From: Lachnospiraceae bacterium
GTDB lineage: Bacteria > Bacillota > Clostridia > Lachnospirales > Lachnospiraceae
Reading direction: 5' to 3'
DNA length: 64,000 nt
Assembly (NCBI GenBank): GCA_017623215.1
Contig: JAGAPO010000107.1
Location: forward strand, 1-64,000
Shown here piece by piece: positions 44,675 to 54,070 of this stretch. Both the position numbers and the translations under genes were made by a program. Numbering within the stretch: the first letter of the stretch is position 1; every line of letters begins with the position of its first letter. The notes below the pieces were generated by a model. The model searched no databases. It was given only the letters and a program-made list of their open reading frames with translations, and had not been told where the DNA came from.

Positions 44675-46018
44675 TTATTCCCCCGCATACAGATTCAGCT
44701 TCTGCTCAAAATCGCTATAACATTCCTCATAGGTTTTGGATCGCTCATAAATATAAGGGGCAAACGAATTATAACACATCTTACGCACCACCGGATTCAT
44801 GATTACAACTTCAGTAATACTATCATAAAGCTTAGTCAACTGCTCTGCCATCTCCTCCGTAAGGCCTTGCATCTGAATCCCCTGATAGTTTGACGCGCTC
44901 TCAAGGTGGTGCTCGATCTGAGATGTAATATTCTCCTTCTTCAATGACATTCCATATTCTGCAGTTTTATTGGACTCTAAATATGCGTCCATAGCCACAC
45001 GCAGGAACTCATAGGCATACGGAGCTGCATTCTGCGTAACAACGCCGTATCTGCTTACTGTTGCGCTCACCCCACTTCCGTCTGCCTTTTCCAGAATCGA
45101 AAGCCCCATTTCTTCTTTTCCGGCCTCACGGTAAAGATTTTCCCAGGCCCATACATTATGCGTGATATCAGGGCTTACGTGACACATAAAGGTAAACCGT
45201 TCCGGCAGCGCAGTTTGTGTCTTATAATACGCGGTAAGAATATTGTTCACCTTTTCGATCTGGTCAGCATATCTGGCGAACTCATCCATTGCCATCTGCA
45301 ATCCTTTGGAGTCAATCACAGCCGTCTGGTCTTCTCTTGATACTTCAAATACCTGCGCCGCTTCCACGACTGCCCGCGAATACTTTTGACAATACAAAGT
45401 CGCATAATTTTTATTATCCTTTAATCTCTCAATATCAGTAACAATCGCATTGCAGTATTCCTCAAAGGAAATGACCGCCTCCGGTTCAAACCCCAAATCT
45501 GCCGTTTTATCATAAGTTAAAAACGGGATTGCAAAGGAGAGAGGCAGCACATATTGTGCACCATTCACTTTACCGGCTTCAAATGTGCCGGGCAGATAAT
45601 CCGCTTCTTCCAGCAGCACATCCTCCGCCATCTTATCATCCAATGCCAGAAACGCTCCCTTTTTCGCCATGCCGAGTACATCAAGCCCGTTCTGCGAGGT
45701 GAAAATAATAATATCCGGTCCCTGTCCTGCATTCAGTTCGGTCTTAATTGTCTCATCCATCTGCGCGCTGTCATCAAATGTTGTCTTCTTCACCGTGACA
45801 TTCTTGTATTGGGTCTTAAATCCTGCAATATACTGGTCAATGTTTACATCATCAGCCATGCAGTAAAGAGTCAACTCCACGTTTTCTCCTGAAGAGACTT
45901 TTTCTTTGGTATTCTTTGCTGTGTCAGTAGCAGTTTTATTTTCTTTGCTGCCGCAGCCGATCAAGAATGTACATAATATGCAGAATACTGTGATAATACA
46001 AATAAAACGTTTTCTCAT
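44675..46018 (-). CDS. Extracellular solute-binding lipoprotein, paralog B
   Basis: 447 residues, family-1 binding protein with lipobox FLIGC (Cys22). Conserved blocks shared with paralogs A, C and D: DVNIDQYIAGF, TTFDDSAQMDE, GPDIIIFTSQNGLDVLGMAK, YLPGTFEAGKV, LTYDKTADLGFEP and SKTYEECYSDFEQKLNLYAGE. RBS AAAAGGGGGAA. Preceded by an operator-promoter at 46320-46394 and followed by the large HTH-TPR regulator. There is no permease next to it, so it likely shares the one at 52-54 kb or acts as a sensor. Confidence 0.88.
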   Translation of the reverse strand: MRKRFICIITVFCILCTFLIGCGSKENKTATDTAKNTKEKVSSGENVELTLYCMADDVNIDQYIAGFKTQYKNVTVKKTTFDDSAQMDETIKTELNAGQGPDIIIFTSQNGLDVLGMAKKGAFLALDDKMAEDVLLEEADYLPGTFEAGKVNGAQYVLPLSFAIPFLTYDKTADLGFEPEAVISFEEYCNAIVTDIERLKDNKNYATLYCQKYSRAVVEAAQVFEVSREDQTAVIDSKGLQMAMDEFARYADQIEKVNNILTAYYKTQTALPERFTFMCHVSPDITHNVWAWENLYREAGKEEMGLSILEKADGSGVSATVSRYGVVTQNAAPYAYEFLRVAMDAYLESNKTAEYGMSLKKENITSQIEHHLESASNYQGIQMQGLTEEMAEQLTKLYDSITEVVIMNPVVRKMCYNSFAPYIYERSKTYEECYSDFEQKLNLYAGE

Positions 46019-46319
46019 TTTAAATTCCCCCTTTTGGATAAAAATTTATTATATGCAGAACAGAACCCTACGCCGCCAGACTCATACAGAGCAAGCTTTT
46101 TTAACATTCCCCTCCCCCTCGGCCAGAGTCAGATCCCTGTACTGTATAGCCATCAAGTCATCCTTATACGACCGGATATTCTCTTCGTCATCATTTTATT
46201 CCAATCTTGCAATTAATTATGAACAAAATTTTTCAAAAACGATCAATCGTCTTTTATTTTTGTAAATCTATTCGCTCATTTCTTCTTATATTTTTAGTAA
46301 ATTCTATTCTTGTTAATAT

Positions 46320-46394
46320 ATTATCATACTTTTATAAAGAACAAAACGATCAGAAGTGTAAATCTTTCATATTTTCACACTTCTGATCGTTTTT
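46320..46394 (-). promoter_or_regulatory. Palindromic operator/terminator before paralog B
   Basis: A near-perfect inverted repeat, AACGATCAGAAGTGT with ACACTTCTGATCGTT (46343-46394), then four to five T. A -10 GATAAT (46320-46325) lies 23 nt from the near half-site. The 90-nt block including the AT-rich promoter is repeated at 50720-50812. It may both terminate the upstream regulator gene and act as operator. The rest of 46019-46415 holds no gene. Confidence 0.65.
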
Positions 46395-46415
46395 AAAATA
46401 TCCTTTGTTTTTCGT

Positions 46416-47489
46416 CTATTCCAATATGTTCCCCCTGCAGAAGCATTTTCCAGACAATCCCACCGCCTTAAGCAGCTGGATTGCGTTTTCCCGTTTCGGG
46501 GATTGTTCGCCTTTCTCAATTCGTTTTATTGTAATCACCGAACACCCGATCTGCTCCGCTATCTTTTCCTGCGTCATTCCCAGGTGCTCCCGTCTGGTTT
46601 GAAATACATCCTTGAATGCATATACTTCACAATCGGTATAGCGCTGGTACCGTCCGGCTTCTCTATCCGATGTCATTTGTAAGAACTCCTGTCGCTGTAT
46701 TGCCTCGTCTCTGGTTGCCCGAATATGCGCTGTTGCTTTTTTGGCCAGCTTCTTTGCTTCAGGGTCATCTCCCATTTTCCTCAACAATTCTGTTAAATAG
46801 CAGTGCACCTGCGGACAGAACTGCTTCTTTTCGGCATCCTCATAGTTATTCTTTTCTGCGTATTGAAGGATTTTATAATAGCCGATAAGTGCTTCTGTAT
46901 CCTGTCCCATTTTTTCAAGCTGCCGATAGGTCTGAATGAGCAGCAGCAATTCCAATTCCCCCAGATATCGCTTCTCCCAATGTATCTGATTCATTGAATT
47001 CTGTGCCGTAAACGGGCGATTCCTGTCCATCAGCTCCGGCATGGTAATCGCAAGCGCAGTCCGATATGCTTGATATAAGACGGCCTCAGAAGTTCCTTCC
47101 TGTTCCGACACCATAATTCGATGATATTCCAGAAATTGTCTATGTATCTTGCATTTTCGAACTGTCTTTTCCGCGTATTGTTCCATTATCTCTTTCATGC
47201 GGCTTCTTTTATCTGCCTGCCTATATTCTGTACAGACCATGTCCGATATTCTCTGACGCATTTCCCACAGGTCCCGTTCCTGTCGATTCGATATGATACG
47301 GAATCCCGCCGTGCAGATTCCCAGTCTCTGCCATAGGGTATTTACTAATATGGGATCTCCATCCCGTTGTCCCTGTTCCATCATATGGAGCTGGGAAGTA
47401 GAACAGATTCCATAGGACAGCTGCTTCCCCGTTATCTCTCTTTTCGCACGCAGATCACCGATTGACAGCTCTGCTGATTTTCGACTCAT
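46416..47489 (-). CDS. HTH-TPR-HTH regulator, short paralog
   Basis: 357 residues, related to the 640-residue regulator along most of its length: an N-terminal XRE-like HTH (KREITGKQLSYGICSTSQLH), TPR-like helices, and a C-terminal HTH (QEKIAEQIGCSVITIKRIEKG). It ends about 20 residues after this HTH, so the second TPR half is missing. Located between binding-protein paralogs C and B and followed by an operator palindrome. The two regulators may compete for the same sites or sense different peptides. Confidence 0.8.
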   Translation of the reverse strand: MSRKSAELSIGDLRAKREITGKQLSYGICSTSQLHMMEQGQRDGDPILVNTLWQRLGICTAGFRIISNRQERDLWEMRQRISDMVCTEYRQADKRSRMKEIMEQYAEKTVRKCKIHRQFLEYHRIMVSEQEGTSEAVLYQAYRTALAITMPELMDRNRPFTAQNSMNQIHWEKRYLGELELLLLIQTYRQLEKMGQDTEALIGYYKILQYAEKNNYEDAEKKQFCPQVHCYLTELLRKMGDDPEAKKLAKKATAHIRATRDEAIQRQEFLQMTSDREAGRYQRYTDCEVYAFKDVFQTRREHLGMTQEKIAEQIGCSVITIKRIEKGEQSPKRENAIQLLKAVGLSGKCFCRGNILE

Positions 47490-47766
47490 TTGTGAGGTGT
47501 CACCCTTTCCTTTTGCTCTTCCCCATGTTCAATCATACATTCTTATTTCTTTATATATTATACTCTATCATGAGCTTCATTAAAAAGGGTAAAAATATGA
47601 CTTTAGTGTAATTTTCTGCGCATTTTTTCTTATTTCATTTGATTCGCGAAAGTTTTATTATAAGAATGACGAACGAGGACAGAGTCTTGTAAGACAAGAG
47701 TCCGTCCTCGGTCACCGCTCATTGCATTTTTAATTTTCCCTGCTCAAAACGTGCCGATTGCCTTTC

Positions 47767-49074
47767 TTATTCCCCCGCATACAGATTCAGCTTCTGTTCA
47801 AATTCGTTATAACATTCCTCGTAGGTCTTGGATCCCTCTCTCATATAGGGATTAAATGATTCGCGGCACATGCTGCGTACCACCGGATTCATAATCACTA
47901 CTTCTGTAATGCTGTTATACACCTCTGTCAACTGCTCTGCCATCTCCTTGCTAAGGCCGCTTATCTGAACGGACTGATAGGTTCCCTTTGCATCGCGGTT
48001 TCCGTCAATTTGTTCTTCTATCTTGCTCTTCTTCAGTGACATTTCATATTGATCCAGGGAAGTAGCCGTTGGACTTACGTCCATCGCCGCCCGCAGGAAT
48101 TCATAGGCGTATGGCATGGCATTTGCCGTAACTACTCCGTAGCTTTCCGCGATTGCACTCACTCCGCTGCCATCCGCATTACCGATAACGGAGAGTCCCA
48201 TCTCTTTGATTCCATCTGCCCGGTACAGGTTCTCCCACAGACAAACCGCCTGTGTCACATCGGAATATACATGATACAGGAACGTAAAATGTCCCGGCAG
48301 CTCTGGCTCGATCTTGACATATCGTTCCATGAACGTATTGGCTTCCTCCACCCCGTCCTCAAATCTGGCAATTTCATCAATCGTCTTTTTCAGTCCCTCT
48401 GCATCAATCGTAACGGATTGATCCTCTACCGATACCGCATAGACCTGCGCCGCTCCCAGAAGTGAACGAAAATACCTCTGGCAGTAAAGTGTCCTATGCG
48501 TATCATCCCCCTTCAGCCGTTCGATATCCTCTGCAATTGCTTCACAGTATTCCTCAAATGAAATCACCGGGCCGGGTTCAAATCCAAGCTCCTCCGTCTT
48601 ATCATAGGTGAGGAACGGAATGGAAAATGTGATCGGCAGCGCATACACCTTTCCGTCCACTTTACCTGCCTCGAACGTGCCCGGCAGATAGTCATCTTCT
48701 TCCAGAAGCTTATCCTCCGCCATCTCCTCGTTCAATGCCAGGAACGCTCCCTGCTTCGCCATATCCAGAACATCCAGACTATTCTTCGAGGAAAACAGAA
48801 TGACGTCCGGCCCTGTTCCCGCATTCAGCTCGGTCTTTACTTTATCATCCATCTTCGAACTGTCATCAAATGTGACCCTGTTCACCGTAATGTTCGGATA
48901 TCTTGATTTGAATTCGAACATGTACAGCGCGGCCCTTTCGTCATCCTCCATGCAATAAAAGGTTAACTCTCCTTCCGCCTTCAGATCCTGCTCTTCCTTG
49001 CCGCTGCCGCAGCCGCAAAGGAACAGGCCGAGGATACCTACCATTGTAATAATACTGATCCGGCATCTTTTCAT
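47767..49074 (-). CDS. Extracellular solute-binding lipoprotein, paralog C
   Basis: 435 residues with lipobox FLCGC (Cys22) and the same conserved blocks as its paralogs (NITVNRVTFDDSSKMDD, YLPGTFEAGKV, YEECYNEFEQKLNLYAGE). It has the shortest linker after the lipid anchor. RBS GGGGGAA. It begins 30 nt after paralog D, so the two are co-transcribed. Binding-site loops differ between paralogs, so they may bind different ligands. Confidence 0.88.
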   Translation of the reverse strand: MKRCRISIITMVGILGLFLCGCGSGKEEQDLKAEGELTFYCMEDDERAALYMFEFKSRYPNITVNRVTFDDSSKMDDKVKTELNAGTGPDVILFSSKNSLDVLDMAKQGAFLALNEEMAEDKLLEEDDYLPGTFEAGKVDGKVYALPITFSIPFLTYDKTEELGFEPGPVISFEEYCEAIAEDIERLKGDDTHRTLYCQRYFRSLLGAAQVYAVSVEDQSVTIDAEGLKKTIDEIARFEDGVEEANTFMERYVKIEPELPGHFTFLYHVYSDVTQAVCLWENLYRADGIKEMGLSVIGNADGSGVSAIAESYGVVTANAMPYAYEFLRAAMDVSPTATSLDQYEMSLKKSKIEEQIDGNRDAKGTYQSVQISGLSKEMAEQLTEVYNSITEVVIMNPVVRSMCRESFNPYMREGSKTYEECYNEFEQKLNLYAGE

Positions 49075-49104
49075 TTTGAATTCCCCCTTCTTTTATGATT
49101 ATTC

Positions 49105-50541
49105 TTATTCACCAACGTACAGATTCAGCTTCTGTTCAAATTGCTGATAACATTCCTCATAGGTACTGGAACCGTAATATGCATATGGATTGAACGATTT
49201 CTTACACATGCTTCTCAGCACCGGGTTATCAATCACTACCTCGGTAATGCTGTTATAGAATTCCGTCAGTTCCTCTGCCATCTCATCCGTAAGCCCCTTC
49301 ATCTGAATGGATTGATAGGTGGAAGACGCATAACGATGCCGGTCAATCTGATAGGCTATGTTCTCTTTTTTCAGTGACATTGCATATTCTGCCTGCTTGC
49401 CCGAATTCGCATCCGTATCCATTGCGGTACGCAGGAATTCATAAGCATAGGGCGCTGCATTCCTGGTCACAACGCCGTAGCTGCTGGCGATTGCGCTCAC
49501 GCCGCTTCCGTCCGCCTTTCCAACCAGCGAAAGCCCCAGCTCCGCTCCTGCCTCACGATATATATTCTCCCAGAACCAGACATAATGCGTTACATCCGGG
49601 TTGGTATGATATTGAAAGGTAATTCGCTCTGCCATATCCGTATCCGCCTTAATGTACAGAGTTAGAACATTATTCAGCTTTTCCACCTGCTTTACGAATT
49701 GAGTGTATTCCTCGACCGCCAGCCGCAGTCCCTCCGAATGAATCGTAATGCTCTGCTCCTCGCGCGAGATATCATAGACCTGGGCCGCATCAAAAATCGC
49801 TTTGAAATAATCCCAGCAATAAAGCGTGGCATGTGCATCATCCTCCTGCAACCGCTCCGCATCCGAAGCAATCGCTTTGCAATATTCCTCAAATCCAATC
49901 ACAGTCGCTGGCTCGAAGCCCAGAGCAGCGGTCTTATCATAGGTGAGAAACGGAACGGAAAAGGTTAGCGGCAGGATATATAAATTCCCATCCACCTTTC
50001 CCGCCTCGAAGGTTCCCGGCAAATAAGCGTCCGCATCCAGCAGCACATCATTTGCCGCCTTATCATCCAGAGCTAAAAAGGCTCCGGTCTTTGCCATACT
50101 CAACACATCCAGGTTGTTCTGCTCGGAAAAGATGATAATATCGGGACCCCCTCCCGCATTCAGCTCGGTCTTTACCCGTTCGTCCATCTGCTCGCTGTCA
50201 TCGAAGGTTGTCTTGTTTATCTTGATGTTCTTATATTTCGTCCGAAAGCTGGCAATATACTGATTGACTTTAACATCGTCGGCCATGCAGTAAAGGGTTA
50301 ATTCCCCTTCCGCCAAGGCGTCCTCTTTTCCGGAGGCGCTTTCTGCTGCGGTCGCAGACATTTCCTGTGATTCGTTCGTTCCTTTTGATTCGTTCGTTCC
50401 TTGTGAGTCATTCGTTCCTCGTGATTCGTTCGTTCCTGTTGTCTCGTATGATTCTTTCTTTTCTTCCGTGCTGCCGCAGCCGCAAAGGAACAGGCTGAAC
50501 ATACAAATGATTGCTATGATAGACTTCCACCGCTTCTTCAT
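49105..50541 (-). CDS. Extracellular solute-binding lipoprotein, paralog D
   Basis: About 478 residues from MKKRWKSIIAII, with SD AAAAGGAGAGG. The lipobox FLCGC (Cys22) is followed by an unusual Gly-Thr-Asn-Glu/Asp-Ser repeat linker (about five units of GTNES type, coded by a short DNA repeat near 50365-50440). The binding domain has the paralog blocks KINKTTFDDSEQMDE, LPGTFEAGKVDG and YEECYQQFEQKLNLYVGE. An operator palindrome precedes it. The linker probably lifts the binding domain through the wall. Confidence 0.88.
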   Translation of the reverse strand: MKKRWKSIIAIICMFSLFLCGCGSTEEKKESYETTGTNESRGTNDSQGTNESKGTNESQEMSATAAESASGKEDALAEGELTLYCMADDVKVNQYIASFRTKYKNIKINKTTFDDSEQMDERVKTELNAGGGPDIIIFSEQNNLDVLSMAKTGAFLALDDKAANDVLLDADAYLPGTFEAGKVDGNLYILPLTFSVPFLTYDKTAALGFEPATVIGFEEYCKAIASDAERLQEDDAHATLYCWDYFKAIFDAAQVYDISREEQSITIHSEGLRLAVEEYTQFVKQVEKLNNVLTLYIKADTDMAERITFQYHTNPDVTHYVWFWENIYREAGAELGLSLVGKADGSGVSAIASSYGVVTRNAAPYAYEFLRTAMDTDANSGKQAEYAMSLKKENIAYQIDRHRYASSTYQSIQMKGLTDEMAEELTEFYNSITEVVIDNPVLRSMCKKSFNPYAYYGSSTYEECYQQFEQKLNLYVGE

Positions 50542-50737
50542 ATTCCTCTCCTTTTCTGCCGCCTGCCCGCGAATCCGGGCCGGCGGACACAACTCTTTGT
50601 GTGACCTCTGCGTCTCTTTATCCTCGGTCAGAGAACCCGAGTGAAATTTTCAGAAAATCCCTGTATTTTAGTCTCTTTTTATGTATCTTTTCTCCTCTTT
50701 CCCATGATGCTTTTTCAATTTTTATTCTTGTTAATAT

Positions 50738-50812
50738 ATTATCATACTTTTACAAAAAGAAAAACGATCAGAAGTGTGGATTTCATGTATTTTCACACTT
50801 CTGATCGTTTTT
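50738..50812 (-). promoter_or_regulatory. Palindromic operator/terminator before paralogs D and C
   Basis: Half-sites GATCAGAAGTGT (50766-50777) and ACACTTCTGATC (50795-50806), total span 41 bp exactly as in the 46.3-kb copy, with flanking AAAACG/CGTTTTT. A -10 GATAAT at 50738-50743 lies 23 nt from the near half-site. The copy sits just after the HlyD-like gene, which it may also terminate. Confidence 0.65.
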
Positions 50813-50826
50813 CAAACTTACGAAGC

Positions 50827-51939
50827 TTAATACAGCCGAACCGCCTGACCTTCCGATAACGGCGCTGTTGACTGGAATACAAAATCGTAGTTCTGCGCTG
50901 TGGCAGTCAGCGCGATATAATTGTCCACCTGCTCCGCAATCTCTACATAGAATGGGATTACATAGTATTCTTCTCCGTATACGCGTTCTCTGGCTGCAAT
51001 CGCATAGATGTATCCGCGGTTCGTCTCTCCGTTCGCATCATATTCCTTCTCAATCGCGCTGACCGGAAAGATAGCGGTGTATTCTTCCTCGCTTACATAT
51101 CGGCAGGTTACTTCCACATTGTCTCCGTCTTTCATTGCCAGTTCGACGCTCTCCGGAACTTCCACGCTTAAGGTGTAGTTCTTGTTCTGCTCCGAATAGA
51201 TCGATTCTGCAACTGTTAGGGTGTAAAGGTAGGATTCGCTGACTAATGTCTCTTCGTTCTTCTCATCTTCCTCCCATACGTTCAACCGAATCTCAACCGA
51301 ACTGCCAACCGGAAAGAGCTTGGCCCGTTCCGCTATCATCTGCCATGTCACCCAACATTTTTCTGTGTTCGCAGTCAGAGTCGCGATGGTCTGCCCTTTC
51401 TGTACCGGGACTCCGGATCGAATCGCGTATGCAACGGTTCCCTCCTTCTCGGTATATACAATGCCTTCGTTCCGGTACAGTTCTTTCAGGGTCGCAATCT
51501 GCTTCTCCTTCGCGGCGATCTGCAGTTCATTCCGCTCATACTGCAGGCGCTCGCGCTCGGTCAGCTTCCCGGTCTTTCCGTCAGGGCTGATCGCATCATT
51601 CTGATCTTTTAGATCCAGAACAGCCAATTCAAGCTGCTTCTGGAGCAGCAGTACCTCGTCCGCGTCGACCTGATAGAGCGGAGCTCCCGCCGCTATCCTG
51701 CCGTCCGCCGCCAGCAGGGTAATCTTCTCAAAGCCGAACTCGGAGCACAGGCTGTTCTGCACTTTCTCGTATTCCAGCTGTCCCGTCATCCAGTAGTTCG
51801 CTGTGAGATTCCCCGCCATCGGCTTTCCTGCTGTAATCACCGGAAGTGAATTATAATATATATTCTCCGCCGCAATTGTCGCAATGATCATAAGAACAAA
51901 AAAGACAGCAAGTAAGGTTCCTAATGTTTTCTTCTTCAT
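50827..51939 (-). CDS. HlyD/RND-type membrane-fusion adaptor-like protein
   Basis: About 370 residues from MKKKTLGTLLAVF. One N-terminal membrane anchor, a helical-hairpin region (about 115-185, with LQKQLELAVLDLK) and lipoyl-like halves around it (GTVAYAIRSGVPVQKGQTIATL), then beta-barrel parts. The start at 51939 has GGAG upstream; the frame extends 52 codons further without support. Adaptors normally serve exporters, but the operon here encodes an importer-type permease pair (52-54 kb) and binding proteins. No MacB or RND pump is in sight. It may link to the ABC exporters at 28-32 kb. Confidence 0.75.
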   Translation of the reverse strand: MKKKTLGTLLAVFFVLMIIATIAAENIYYNSLPVITAGKPMAGNLTANYWMTGQLEYEKVQNSLCSEFGFEKITLLAADGRIAAGAPLYQVDADEVLLLQKQLELAVLDLKDQNDAISPDGKTGKLTERERLQYERNELQIAAKEKQIATLKELYRNEGIVYTEKEGTVAYAIRSGVPVQKGQTIATLTANTEKCWVTWQMIAERAKLFPVGSSVEIRLNVWEEDEKNEETLVSESYLYTLTVAESIYSEQNKNYTLSVEVPESVELAMKDGDNVEVTCRYVSEEEYTAIFPVSAIEKEYDANGETNRGYIYAIAARERVYGEEYYVIPFYVEIAEQVDNYIALTATAQNYDFVFQSTAPLSEGQAVRLY

Positions 51940-52075
51940 ATCAATCTCCGTTCCTGCCGGCGGCCGCATACGCGTGCTGCCCGGCACATATGTGCTGTGT
52001 AAGAAGGCGGCCCGGCACCTTCTTACACGTTCTCTCCTAACGCCATACCGAAGCGCATCAGCGCGATTTTTCACC

Positions 52076-52951
52076 CTATTTCTTAACCGTTCCAAGATTT
52101 ATCTGCCCGGAGCGCTTGATTCCTTCCGTCAGCTGCTCCTGCGCCATGAAGAAGACAAGCAGAAGCGGGATGCTGAATACTACCGTTGCCGCGTAGATGA
52201 TTCCCGGATCGGTATTTCCAATGTAGCGCAGCATAATGGACAGGGGATACAGCCGCTCTTCCTTCAGGATGGACATCGGCATCTCTACCATGTTCCAGCA
52301 ATCTATCAGCATCAGAATCAGCATTGACGCGATTCCGGATTTGACCTGAGGAATTACGATCTTGATTAGAATCTGGAGTTCGTTGGCTCCGTCCAGTCTT
52401 GCGCTCTCTAAGGTCTCATCCGAGATTCCTTTCATGAACTGGTACATCAGGAAGGCGCCGAAGCTTGAGAAGATTCCCGGCAGAATAACTCCGAGGCGGC
52501 TGCCAATCAGCTTCAGCTTATCGAAGAACAGGTAGGAACCGACCACGTTAATCTGGACCGGAAGCAGCATCACCAGGATGTAGGTAAATAACACGACCCG
52601 TTTGAACGGGAACTGGAATTTGGCAAGTCCGTATCCGCTTAAGATGGATACCACCATGCCTCCTGCCAGAATCGGAACCGTCAGGCCGACCGTGTTCCAG
52701 AAGAAGATCAGGGTCTCTCTGTCGTACAGGATCGCATTCAGATATTGCTTCATGCTGATCGGGTACGGCAAAAATAATATCCTGGCTGACTCATTCTCAT
52801 TCAGGCTGATCGCATTCGGTGCAACGAATGAATGAAGTACCACGGACACGAATGGGATGAGCACCGCCACCGCTATTGCTCCTGCAATCAACAGGATCAG
52901 TCCGGATGTCAGCCGCTTTTTGATCGTTATCTTTTTTTTCATTCTTCTCAT
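52076..52951 (-). CDS. Sugar-type ABC importer permease (MalG-like)
   Basis: About 291 residues from MRRMKKKITIKK, with SD AAAGGA upstream and an ATGA overlap with the preceding permease. Six membrane helices and the EAA loop ESARLDGANELQILIKIVIP. Second permease of a CUT1-type importer. No ATPase gene is next to it; CUT1 systems often use a shared MsmX-like ATPase elsewhere. Confidence 0.88.
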   Translation of the reverse strand: MRRMKKKITIKKRLTSGLILLIAGAIAVAVLIPFVSVVLHSFVAPNAISLNENESARILFLPYPISMKQYLNAILYDRETLIFFWNTVGLTVPILAGGMVVSILSGYGLAKFQFPFKRVVLFTYILVMLLPVQINVVGSYLFFDKLKLIGSRLGVILPGIFSSFGAFLMYQFMKGISDETLESARLDGANELQILIKIVIPQVKSGIASMLILMLIDCWNMVEMPMSILKEERLYPLSIMLRYIGNTDPGIIYAATVVFSIPLLLVFFMAQEQLTEGIKRSGQINLGTVKK

Positions 52952-53814
52952 GCATCCGTCCTTTCTGTTCTGCTTACGATGAAGGTTACCAGAATCGCAA
53001 ACAGTACGAACAGTATCATCGCCGAGCATGCCGCCCGGTTATAGTCGAGCTTGCTCAGGTTGTTGTTGATGAAGTTCTGGAACATATACGCCGACTCACT
53101 CGGGTAATCGCCAAACAGCAGGTACGACTCACGGTTCATCTTGAACACCCCGATGATGCTCATAATCAGCACGAAGAAGAACGACGGCGTAATCTGAGGA
53201 ATGACAATCGAATGCAGAATCCGCAGGGTTCCGGCACCGTCACATTTGGCAGCCTCATACACGGCCGGGTCGATTCCGGTGAACGCGACAAGGAAGATCA
53301 CGACGTTATATCCGAAATTCTTCCATATGTACAGCAGCACCAGAAGCCAGAAGGTGTACGGCGAGGTAGTCAGCCAGTCCACTGTCGTTCCAAAGGTCTG
53401 ATTAATTACACCGGTATACTGAAACAGCAGCTCTACGAACAGCACGCTCACCGCGCTTGAGAGAACCATCGGCATCAGGTAGCCTACTTTGATAACGGAG
53501 GATCCTTTTACATTCCGTTTGACCAGTTCGAACAGCAGCCATGCTAATACAAAGGAAATGACAATTGCAAGGCCGCCTCCCACCAGCACGTAGAAGCCGG
53601 TGTTGCGCAGCGCAATCAGAAAGGAGCGCGATCGGAACAGCGACGTGATATTCCCGATGGGGTCAAAGCTTCCTCCGCCGTCGAACATGGAGTAATACAA
53701 GGTAAAGAGCAGCGGGATGAATACAAATACGAAAAATCCCAGCAATCCCGGAAGTACGAACAGGAATCCGTATAAGGAACGGGATTTTTCCAGTGATAGT
53801 TTTCTGGATTTCAT
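52948..53814 (-). CDS. Sugar-type ABC importer permease (MalF-like)
   Basis: About 288 residues from MKSRKLSLEKSRSLYG, with SD AAGGAG 10 nt upstream. Six helices and the EAA loop YEAAKCDGAGTLRILHSIVIP. First permease of the importer. It is preceded by the remnant of a fifth binding-protein gene, so the ancestral order was binding protein, MalF-like, MalG-like. The ligand may be a sugar or the product of the peptide locus; sequence does not tell. Confidence 0.88.
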   Translation of the reverse strand: MKSRKLSLEKSRSLYGFLFVLPGLLGFFVFVFIPLLFTLYYSMFDGGGSFDPIGNITSLFRSRSFLIALRNTGFYVLVGGGLAIVISFVLAWLLFELVKRNVKGSSVIKVGYLMPMVLSSAVSVLFVELLFQYTGVINQTFGTTVDWLTTSPYTFWLLVLLYIWKNFGYNVVIFLVAFTGIDPAVYEAAKCDGAGTLRILHSIVIPQITPSFFFVLIMSIIGVFKMNRESYLLFGDYPSESAYMFQNFINNNLSKLDYNRAACSAMILFVLFAILVTFIVSRTERTDA

Positions 53815-53877
53815 GTGAGTTGGCTCCTTTCTTCTGCGCTTGCGCAATGATGTAATCTACTGTAATAACAGGCTTTT

Positions 53878-54012
53878 TTACTCACCTGCGTATAGGCTGA
53901 GCTTTTGCTCGAAGTCCTTATAGCAATCTTCGTAGGTCTTGGAGGCTTCGAATATATAAAGAGATGAAGAGAGTTCCTCCCTGCAAGTACCAATATCCAC
54001 CTTTCCAGTCAT
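53878..54012 (-). pseudogene. 3' remnant of a fifth binding-protein paralog
   Basis: About 40 codons end in SKTYEDCYKDFEQKLSLYAG, matching the C-termini of paralogs A-D, with similarity back to a Cys-Arg-Glu block about 18 residues earlier. The rest of the gene is gone. It lies between an operator-like site and the MalF-like permease gene, so most of the coding region was deleted. Confidence 0.8.
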
Positions 54013-54070
54013 TTGCAGGAACGTTTGGACATTTCGCATAAATGTTATCGTTCTATCCGCTTTTCTTTGT

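Noticed and set aside
46343..46394. The palindromes as simple terminators only
   Set aside because: They do have T-runs in two copies, but the constant distance to a -10 box and the two copies without T-runs favour an operator role; both functions may coexist.
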